7,526 nucleotides of DNA. Source: JBGPIK01 sp041484845 (GTDB lineage: Bacteria; Desulfobacterota; Binatia; UBA9968). Below the pieces are notes generated by a model, which saw only the letters and a list, made by a program, of their open reading frames with translations, ran no database searches and had not been told where the DNA came from. The position numbers were made by a program, and so were the translations under genes. The stretch is from assembly GCA_041484845.1 (NCBI GenBank), contig JBGPIK010000341.1, positions 1 to 7,526 on the forward strand. Direction: 5' to 3'. Of the stretch, positions 1-5,005 are shown in pieces (position 1 is the first letter of the stretch; every line of letters starts with the position of its first letter).

Positions 1-61
1 CAGATGCTTCGGCTACCCGTACGTCTAAAAGAGTTTCTTCTTGTGCGGCATGATCGGCCAT
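1..61 (-). CDS. Unidentified protein, N-terminal 20 codons only (gene continues left of window)
   Basis: Reading the minus strand from the ATG at 61-59 gives an open frame of 20 codons, beginning MADHAAQEETLLDV, with no stop before the window edge. The start is well supported: a near-perfect Shine-Dalgarno (AGGAGGG on the minus strand, 74-68) lies six bases upstream of the ATG. A candidate promoter sits further upstream (140-113). The visible peptide is acidic and hydrophilic, without a signal peptide or membrane segment, and is too short to assign to a family. The gene is divergent from the five-gene operon starting at 390, and the two share the intergenic region 62-389. It could encode a regulator or an enzyme of the same pathway, but nothing visible decides this. 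Confidence 0.7.
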   Translation of the reverse strand, partial: MADHAAQEETLLDVRVAEAS

Positions 62-67
62 AAATTT

Positions 68-74
68 CCCTCCT
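68..74 (-). promoter_or_regulatory. Strong Shine-Dalgarno for the minus-strand gene
   Basis: The plus strand reads CCCTCCT, i.e. AGGAGGG on the minus strand, six bases before the ATG at 61-59. This is the best ribosome binding site in the window and is the main reason for calling the partial gene. Confidence 0.75.
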
Positions 75-91
75 AAATAACCACCGAACGA

Positions 92-112
92 GCTGGTATC
101 CAGCCTCGCGAG
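92..112 (-). repeat. Two adjacent short dyads in the leader of the minus-strand gene
   Basis: GCTGG-TAT-CCAGC (92-104) is a perfect 5-bp stem with a 3-base loop. It is followed directly by the 8-bp palindrome CTCGCGAG (105-112). Both lie between the candidate minus-strand -10 box (118-113) and the Shine-Dalgarno, around and just after the expected transcription start. They could be an operator or a small 5' hairpin. The symmetry is seen directly; any function is inference. Confidence 0.35.
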
Positions 113-140
113 CTTTAACAAAGGGGTTTACCGTTGTCAA
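113..140 (-). promoter_or_regulatory. Candidate sigma70 promoter for the minus-strand gene
   Basis: On the minus strand a perfect -35 hexamer TTGACA (140-135) is followed after 16 bases by TTAAAG (118-113), a weak -10 matching three of six consensus bases. The expected start is near 106, giving a leader of about 45 bases before the ATG at 61. The -35 box lies only ten bases from the direct repeat flanking the inserted element at 156-255. The -35 match is strong and the -10 poor, so the call is tentative. Confidence 0.45.
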
Positions 141-149
141 TAGTCAAGC

Positions 150-261
150 TGTCGTCCATAACTCCGCTCTAAGGCGGTTTCCACGAGGGGAGAGCCCTCG
201 CCCGTTGGGCGAATCATCTTACCTATGGTGAGAGGCCCTTAGAGCGGAGTTATGGTGTCGT
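150..261. repeat. 6-bp direct repeat TGTCGT flanking the 100-bp element (probable target-site duplication)
   Basis: TGTCGT occurs at 150-155 and again at 256-261, abutting the outer ends of the two terminal inverted repeats at 156 and 255. The match stops exactly at those six bases: the next outer positions differ. A direct repeat placed precisely at both ends of an inverted-repeat element is the expected footprint of transposon insertion. Confidence 0.7.
156..255. mobile_element. 100-bp MITE-like non-autonomous element with perfect 19-bp terminal inverted repeats
   Basis: The left end CCATAACTCCGCTCTAAGG (156-174) is the exact reverse complement of the right end (237-255). The element is exactly 100 bp, carries no open frame, and is flanked by a TGTCGT direct repeat on each side. 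Between the ends lie three short hairpins: CGAGGG/CCCTCG (184-189 with 195-200), CGCCC-GTT-GGGCG (199-211, sharing bases with the first, so the two are alternatives) and TCTTACC-TAT-GGTGAGA (217-233). The third contains a T220/G230 position that pairs in RNA only if the plus strand is transcribed. No transposase is visible, so it would have been moved in trans by an IS with matching ends; the family cannot be named. A structured non-coding RNA or REP-like repeat is the alternative, but the flanking duplication favours a mobile origin. Confidence 0.7.
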
Positions 262-265
262 GAAG

Positions 266-323
266 GTCAGAAACCGCTGTCTGACTGAAGTTCCAAGCTG
301 CATTTTGATTTCTGATGCCAGCT
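266..323. repeat. Two inverted repeats upstream of the operon promoter
   Basis: GTCAGA (266-271) and TCTGAC (280-285) are perfect 6-bp arms around an 8-base centre. AGCTGCAT (296-303) pairs with ATGCCAGCT (315-323) with one extra base. Both lie directly upstream of the -35 box at 329, a usual place for activator binding. No known operator consensus is recognised; the assignment as regulatory is inference from position and symmetry. Confidence 0.3.
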
Positions 324-328
324 CTAAC

Positions 329-357
329 TTGACAATCGTTTATGTATTAAATATTTT
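329..357 (+). promoter_or_regulatory. Strong sigma70-type promoter of the five-gene operon
   Basis: A perfect -35 hexamer TTGACA (329-334) is followed after an ideal 17-base spacer by TATTTT (352-357), which matches the -10 consensus at four of six positions including the first two. The surrounding DNA is AT-rich compared with the rest of the window. The expected start is at about 363-365, giving a short leader of about 26 bases before the ATG at 390. No equally good promoter is visible between the operon genes. Confidence 0.7.
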
Positions 358-374
358 AATGGAAACATTCCATT
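358..374. promoter_or_regulatory. 17-bp dyad over the predicted transcription start (candidate repressor operator)
   Basis: AATGGAA-ACA-TTCCATT is a perfect inverted repeat with 7-bp arms and a 3-base centre. It starts one base after the -10 hexamer and covers the expected +1. A protein bound there would block RNA polymerase, so it is a plausible operator. No regulator gene is visible in the window apart from the unidentified partial gene at 1-61. Confidence 0.45.
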
Positions 375-379
375 TTTCC

Positions 380-384
380 GGAGA
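380..384 (+). promoter_or_regulatory. Ribosome binding site of the first operon gene
   Basis: GGAGA lies five bases before the ATG at 390. It supports that start over the overlapping frame opened at 260, which has no comparable site. Confidence 0.65.
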
Positions 385-389
385 ACAAA

Positions 390-1871
390 ATGAAGCTCTT
401 ATTTATTACCCCACCCATGGGAAACTGGGCGCCTTGGGGCGAAAATCATCTCGCGGTCAATTCCCTCCACGCGCAGGTCGCTGCTTTTATCCGTGAAAAA
501 CAGAGTGCCGATGTTGCCGTCCTCGACTGCCGCGCGCTGGGAATCAACGATGAAGAGATGGTCGAAGAGGTCAAACGAGAGAAACCCGACGTGGTTTTCT
601 TCGGTTCCATGATCGCGGCCGCGGGTGGCGCGGCGCAGCTGAATCGTTTCCATGGGGCGATGAAGGAAATCAAGCAAAGCCTCCCCCAAGCGGTTACGGT
701 CGCGGGTGGGCTGATGTATACCGCAATTCCTAAAGAGATCATGGCCGAACAGCTTCAGCTTGATTTCGTCATTGTCGGGGTCTTTGGCGACAATGAATTT
801 ACGCTATGGGAACTATTAGAAGAGCTCAAGAAGCCGTCGCCGGATTTTTCCCGCATCACAGGGCTCACCTGGCGCAGGGGAAATGAGATTGTGCTAAACC
901 CAGCGCGGCCGATCATCCAAAATCTAGACGAGCTTCCCATGCCCGCCTACGATCTCTTTCCGATGGACCGCTACTATGGCTATTCTGTGATTCCTCATTA
1001 TAACGAAGCCGTGACTTCTCGCGGATGCGAGGGGGCATGCCATTTCTGTTACGAATGGTGGTTGGTCGATCAGCGCAATCCAAGGGATTTCAGTTCGCAC
1101 CGTACGCGCGGCGGGAAAAAGGTCGCCGAGGAAATGGAATTACTGAACCGGCGCTACGGCGTTAAAGCGCTCACCTTTATGGACGACGACTTTAGTTCGG
1201 ACCGTCAGAAAATGGTCGATCTCGTCGAAGAGCTCGAAAAGAAGCAATTGGACATGAGTTGGTTTTGTCTGAGTCGAGCCCAAAACTTGATTCGCGACGC
1301 AGATTTGGTCCCGCGGCTGCGCAAAGTCGGACTCTATCAAGTCTTGATCGGAATTGATGGCGGCACGGATGAAGAGATCGCCGAGGCCCATAAAGGACCG
1401 ATGAAGGTGGGGGTCAAAGATCTCAAGGAACTGATCCAGTTCTTGCGTCAGAACGATATTTCCACCATTGCCACTTACCTGAATGGATTTTGGGACGATG
1501 ACGAAGTCAAGATCAAGCAGCGAGCGAAAGCGGTGGATGAGATCGATCCAGACATCGTCATGATCCAGTTGCTCAATCCAATTCCCGGGTCACCGATTTA
1601 CAAACGCGCGGTTAAGGAGAATACGATAGAGACTAATAATCTTAGCCTCTACGATCTGGAACATTGCGTGATGCCGACCAAGCATCTTTCGCGCCAGCAG
1701 CTGGGGGAACTGACGGGTTGGGCGTTCCAATCATTTTACGGCAAACCGGGAAGAGTTGATCGAATCTTAAACGGCTACAGCTCCCCGTACGTCAAGATGA
1801 AATTTCTTTCGTTCAAAGAAAATGCCGCAAAGTACGAGAAAGGTGCGGCCGAGGATGCGGTCGCGATTTGA
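390..1871 (+). CDS. Cobalamin (B12)-binding radical SAM protein (class B methyltransferase-like)
   Basis: The 493-residue protein has the two-domain plan of B12-dependent radical SAM enzymes, a family that includes C-methylases and BchE-type cyclases. Residues 1-145 form the cobalamin-binding Rossmann domain, with the typical KPDVVFFGSM stretch (65-74), VAGG (104-107) and FVIVGVFGDNE (126-136). The radical SAM domain follows, with C213-x3-C217-x2-C220 to hold the 4Fe-4S cluster, FMDDDF (263-268), GIDGGTDEE (321-329) and NPIPGSPIY (396-404). The sequence from about residue 405 is a short helical tail. The His-on motif DxHxxG is absent: at 46-51 it reads D-C-R-A-L-G, which suits enzymes that bind cobalamin without a protein His ligand. 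It is the first gene of the operon, 26 bases or so after the predicted start point, with GGAGA before its ATG; the next gene begins 15 bases after its stop. Family assignment is firm. Substrate is unknown; methylation of an unactivated carbon is the commonest activity in this class, but a cyclase or rearrangement is possible. Confidence 0.93.
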   Translation: MKLLFITPPMGNWAPWGENHLAVNSLHAQVAAFIREKQSADVAVLDCRALGINDEEMVEEVKREKPDVVFFGSMIAAAGGAAQLNRFHGAMKEIKQSLPQAVTVAGGLMYTAIPKEIMAEQLQLDFVIVGVFGDNEFTLWELLEELKKPSPDFSRITGLTWRRGNEIVLNPARPIIQNLDELPMPAYDLFPMDRYYGYSVIPHYNEAVTSRGCEGACHFCYEWWLVDQRNPRDFSSHRTRGGKKVAEEMELLNRRYGVKALTFMDDDFSSDRQKMVDLVEELEKKQLDMSWFCLSRAQNLIRDADLVPRLRKVGLYQVLIGIDGGTDEEIAEAHKGPMKVGVKDLKELIQFLRQNDISTIATYLNGFWDDDEVKIKQRAKAVDEIDPDIVMIQLLNPIPGSPIYKRAVKENTIETNNLSLYDLEHCVMPTKHLSRQQLGELTGWAFQSFYGKPGRVDRILNGYSSPYVKMKFLSFKENAAKYEKGAAEDAVAI

Positions 1872-1886
1872 CCGGATCGGGAGACC

Positions 1887-2660
1887 ATGGCCGAGCCAAC
1901 CATCCGGCAACCGCTTGAAGGAAAAACCGTTCTGATCACCGGCGCGAGTCGCGGCATCGGTGCCGCCGCGGCCAAGCGCCTTGCACAAAGCGGCGCGGCC
2001 GTTGTCGTTAACTACCATCAAAACCGGGAAGCCGCGGAGAGAGTTTTACGAGACATCGTGAGCTCCGGCGGCCGCGGCATGATTTTTCAGGCCGACGTTA
2101 CTCGGAACGATCACGTTGTCGCTATGGTGCGAGCGGCTCGGGAGCAATTTTCTGCGGTTGATGTGCTGGTCAACAACGCTTACTTTCCGTTCGAAGTGGG
2201 CGCCCTTCATGAGCTTTCATGGGAGAACTTGCATCGGGCCATTGAGCATGAGCTTTCCGCTTTTCACTTCTGTGTGCGTGCTTGCCTCCCCGGTATGATC
2301 GAAAAAAACTTTGGCAGAGTCATTGTCGTCAGTACGCGTTTGGCCCAACAGCCGCTAGCACGAATGGGCGCTTATGCGGCGGCTAAGTCGGCATTGGAGT
2401 CGATGGCCGACACCATGGCCATTGAACTGGGGCCGTTGGGAGTTGCCGTTAACGTTGTAACGCCGGCCTTTACGCTGACGGATGCGTCCCTGATCATGCC
2501 CGAAGCGTTTCGCGAGAAGGTGCGTGAATCACGACCGTTAAGGAAGCATCTCTATCCGGAAGATGTGGCAGGGGCGATCGCATTTCTCGCCAGCGACGAG
2601 GCCCGTATGATGACCGGCAGTCACATTCTGATTACCGGCGGCAGCCATCTTCAGCTTTGA
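1887..2660 (+). CDS. Short-chain dehydrogenase/reductase (FabG-like SDR)
   Basis: The 257-residue length and motifs are those of the classical SDR family, cytoplasmic NAD(P)-dependent alcohol/ketone oxidoreductases. Visible are T18-G19-x3-G23-x-G25 for cofactor binding, D70-V71 at the adenine pocket, N96-N97-A98 (followed by Tyr rather than the usual Gly), the catalytic S149, and Y163-x3-K167. R22 within the glycine motif and N42 after the second strand suggest NADP(H) rather than NAD(H). The C-terminal MTGSHILITGG (242-252) is the usual last strand. One oddity is that the Asn of the SDR catalytic tetrad appears to be replaced by Glu (E122 in HELSAF), and the PG after the sixth strand is PA (193-194). 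The gene starts 15 bases after the previous stop, with GGAG only three bases before its ATG. In this operon it probably oxidises an alcohol or reduces a ketone on the pathway intermediate; the substrate cannot be read from sequence. Confidence 0.93.
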   Translation: MAEPTIRQPLEGKTVLITGASRGIGAAAAKRLAQSGAAVVVNYHQNREAAERVLRDIVSSGGRGMIFQADVTRNDHVVAMVRAAREQFSAVDVLVNNAYFPFEVGALHELSWENLHRAIEHELSAFHFCVRACLPGMIEKNFGRVIVVSTRLAQQPLARMGAYAAAKSALESMADTMAIELGPLGVAVNVVTPAFTLTDASLIMPEAFREKVRESRPLRKHLYPEDVAGAIAFLASDEARMMTGSHILITGGSHLQL

Positions 2661-2688
2661 ACGGGCTGCGCTAAAGGCGAGAGCGTTT

Positions 2689-4173
2689 ATGCTCACCCTG
2701 GATCAGATCGTTGAAAAGCTCAAAGAGATCGTCGGAGCCCGCTTCGTTTCTACTAATCCGATCGATAAGATCAATTACCAGCACACGCTCGCCTATGGTG
2801 CTTACCGAGCTTTGCCCGACGTGATCGTTCGGGTTGAGTCGGACGCCGGCGGCAATCATTCGATCGCCAAGATTCTAAAATTCGCTAACGAGAACAGGAT
2901 TCCGATTGTTGCTAAAGGCGGCGTCGGAATGGGCATCAGTTCACCGCTCAAAGGCGGAATTCTCCTCGACATGCTCGGAATGGATAAAATCTTGGACGTG
3001 AATCCGACGCTCCAGTACATCATTGCCGAGGGGGGTGCGAGCGTTTACGCCATTCATCACGCGCTTCGGCAATGCGGCCTCATGCTGCCGAATTTCGGGA
3101 CCTACGGTCCGGCGGTGGTGATCGGGGCAATGGTCAACAAAGGCGGAATCGGCTACGGCATGACCCGTTACGGCTGGATCGCCGACATGGTCCTGGGCTT
3201 GGAAGTCATTCTCGCCAATGGCGAAACGATTCGCTTGGGGGCACTAGCTAACCAGGGCACGGCATTCGGACCTTTCCAGAAATGGATTCACCTGCCTGAC
3301 TTGCTCGGTCTTTTCACGCTGGCGGCCGGATCGATGGGCATCATCAGCAAGGTTTGCTTGCGCGCCATTGAGGGGCGGCGAGAATGGCTGCATGATTACT
3401 GTTATACGTTCCGTCGTGACCAGCTTCGTCACGTGCAAGATGCGCTCATCGCACTGGTCAAGGGCGAAGTCGCCTTCGACATCCATTTCACCGACCGCTG
3501 GCAATATCACTGGCCGATGGAAGAGGGGCTCTACAATAAAGATAAGGTCCCGGGCGACGCGTGGTTCTTTTTGAAAACGGTTTTGATGGCGCGGGACCCG
3601 GAGGAACTCGCGTTCAAAGAAAACCGCATGCGCCGGATTTACGGGACAACAGGTGGAGTCGATGTGCCGGAGATTGTGGAAAAGGCCATGGGGGCGCGGG
3701 CACAAGAGCATGGGCTTCACGGTTGGCCGGACTATCACGTCATGGGCCCCGACGGTTGGTGTAGCACCGTCGTGCGCCACAGCGGGATGTTTGCCGTAAC
3801 CTCCAAAATGTACCCGCTGACTTATTTAAAGGAAATGTATGACCTAGACGAAGCCGCCAAGCGCGATTGCGGTCTCTGGGACCCGGAACATTCACCCCAG
3901 CACGACAGCTACGTAACGCGTGATGTGGCGATTAAGGAGGAATATTTTGTCTTTTACAATCCATATGATGAGGTCGATATCGGGAAGTTGCGGAAGTGGC
4001 TGGGCAGGGTGCAAGAATTCGCTAACGATCGCGGCGTTGTGTGGACGGCGCCGACGCTCAGCACGAAGGGCCCCGTACCCTATCAACGGTTGGGAAGCCT
4101 CTACGACCTAGTCAAGGAAATTAAACAGCTCGTCGATCCGAACAATATCTTGAATCCGGGCGCACTCTACTAG
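2689..4173 (+). CDS. FAD-binding oxidase/dehydrogenase, vanillyl-alcohol oxidase / 4-cresol dehydrogenase type
   Basis: The 494-residue protein has a PCMH-type FAD domain: an N-terminal segment ending in PDVIVRVES (43-51), the pyrophosphate-binding stretch VAKGGVGMGISSP (74-86), LDMLGMDKILDVNP (93-106), and the glycine-rich segment MVNKGGIGYGMTRYG (148-162). A long substrate/cap domain covers about 225-460, and the C-terminal VDPNNILNPGALY (482-494) is the signature ending of the VAO/lactate-dehydrogenase-type flavoproteins. Length and spacing fit the 4-cresol dehydrogenase / vanillyl-alcohol oxidase branch, whose members oxidise para-substituted phenols, though glycolate or lactate oxidase-like activity is not excluded. 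No signal peptide is present. I could not place with confidence the His or Tyr that covalently holds FAD in characterised members. The gene follows the SDR by 28 bases; the Shine-Dalgarno is weak (AAAGG, well upstream), so translation may depend on coupling. Confidence 0.9.
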   Translation: MLTLDQIVEKLKEIVGARFVSTNPIDKINYQHTLAYGAYRALPDVIVRVESDAGGNHSIAKILKFANENRIPIVAKGGVGMGISSPLKGGILLDMLGMDKILDVNPTLQYIIAEGGASVYAIHHALRQCGLMLPNFGTYGPAVVIGAMVNKGGIGYGMTRYGWIADMVLGLEVILANGETIRLGALANQGTAFGPFQKWIHLPDLLGLFTLAAGSMGIISKVCLRAIEGRREWLHDYCYTFRRDQLRHVQDALIALVKGEVAFDIHFTDRWQYHWPMEEGLYNKDKVPGDAWFFLKTVLMARDPEELAFKENRMRRIYGTTGGVDVPEIVEKAMGARAQEHGLHGWPDYHVMGPDGWCSTVVRHSGMFAVTSKMYPLTYLKEMYDLDEAAKRDCGLWDPEHSPQHDSYVTRDVAIKEEYFVFYNPYDEVDIGKLRKWLGRVQEFANDRGVVWTAPTLSTKGPVPYQRLGSLYDLVKEIKQLVDPNNILNPGALY

Positions 4174-4174
4174 C

Positions 4175-4181
4175 GAAGGAG
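4175..4181 (+). promoter_or_regulatory. Ribosome binding site of the haem-oxygenase-like gene
   Basis: GAAGGAG lies six bases before the ATG at 4188 and just after the TAG of the flavoprotein gene (4171-4173). It is the best internal ribosome binding site of the operon and fixes this start. Confidence 0.7.
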
Positions 4182-4187
4182 CACGCT

Positions 4188-4988
4188 ATGGCCGTCATCT
4201 TAGAAAAAAATTACTTTGGCAAACGGCTATCACCGCCAGAGGCCGATGCGATCGTCGCGCAATTGAAAAGCTATCTGCTCGGACTGGCGGAGCGGTGGAT
4301 TTTTAAAGGCCGTTTCCATACGGACCTTGTTAATGGAACGCTGCCTATGGAGGCGATCAAAATCTTCTGGCAGAACTGGTACGGCTTTGTCGCTGAAATC
4401 AATAATTTTCATGGCGTCGCCTATCAGCGCCATTTGCCCTTTTTCAAGCGCCACCCGGAACTGCAGAAACATTTTGCCAACCACGTTGCGGACGAAATGA
4501 TCCATCCCACGCCGCCCGGCCATATCCGCATCGTTCTAGAGCAGGGGAAAAACTTCGGACTCAGCGAAGGTGAAATGATCGATTACGAAATGCTTGCTGA
4601 ATGCCGAGCGTTCCTCGAGTATTATCGGGGCGTGCTCTACGAAGGAACCATGGTGGAGTGGTGGGCTTCCTTCTGCGTCGAAGAGGCCGTTGGTCGCTGG
4701 GCGCAATTTTTCGGCAGCGCGCTGCGCCAGGCCTATAAACTTCCGGAGGAAAAGATCGTCTACTTCCGCGTGCACGCTGAGGCTGATCTCGAAGAGCATG
4801 CGGATGGCGTTATGGCGCATGCCGATCTTGACTGGACCGTATTGAAGAAAATGCTGGAAGAAGGCCGTGCGGAAACTCGCCCGGGTTTCAGCCTGGAGTA
4901 TTGCCTGCGCATGGGCACCGCGTATTTTGCCTGGTTTTTTGAAGGCGTTTATCAGTGCGTTAAGAAAGAAGGCCTTTACGCGGCCTAA
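4188..4988 (+). CDS. Haem-oxygenase-like (PqqC/TenA-fold) putative iron-dependent oxidase
   Basis: The 266-residue, all-helical, Trp/Phe/Tyr-rich protein fits the PqqC/TenA/CADD superfamily. NGTLPMEAIKIFWQNWYGFV (49-68) is the characteristic early helix. Possible metal ligands follow in the order known for haem-oxygenase-like diiron or iron oxidases such as UndA and CADD: E103-x2-H106, E165 or E166 in CVEEAVGRW, then H196-x3-D200-x3-H204. The E-x2-H spacing resembles UndA more than CADD. The last spacing is one residue longer than the H-x3-D-x2-H I would expect. These residues argue for a metal oxidase rather than a TenA thiaminase (which uses a catalytic Cys) or the cofactorless PqqC. Family members perform oxygen-dependent decarboxylation, N-oxygenation or C-C cleavage. 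It lies 14 bases after the flavoprotein gene. The fold is a confident call; the metal and reaction are inference. Confidence 0.85.
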   Translation: MAVILEKNYFGKRLSPPEADAIVAQLKSYLLGLAERWIFKGRFHTDLVNGTLPMEAIKIFWQNWYGFVAEINNFHGVAYQRHLPFFKRHPELQKHFANHVADEMIHPTPPGHIRIVLEQGKNFGLSEGEMIDYEMLAECRAFLEYYRGVLYEGTMVEWWASFCVEEAVGRWAQFFGSALRQAYKLPEEKIVYFRVHAEADLEEHADGVMAHADLDWTVLKKMLEEGRAETRPGFSLEYCLRMGTAYFAWFFEGVYQCVKKEGLYAA

Positions 4989-5005
4989 CCTTGGTTGATT
5001 CGAGA

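Noticed and set aside
156..255. Long inverted repeat as a rho-independent terminator
   Set aside because: It lies between two genes that both read away from it, is not followed by a T-run on either strand, and has a flanking direct repeat that a terminator would not need.
260..496. Plus-strand open frame of 78 codons overlapping the start of the radical SAM gene
   Set aside because: It starts at a GTG read as a start without a good ribosome binding site, spans the promoter region and runs out of frame into the clear radical SAM gene at 390.
3244..3780. Minus-strand open frame of 178 codons under the flavoprotein gene
   Set aside because: Same reasoning: the plus strand encodes a well-supported FAD protein and the antisense peptide is Arg/His-rich without domain features.
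4188..4988. Thiaminase TenA or PQQ synthase PqqC
   Set aside because: There are no thiamine or PQQ genes nearby, and the Glu/His/Asp pattern better fits metal-dependent members of the same fold.
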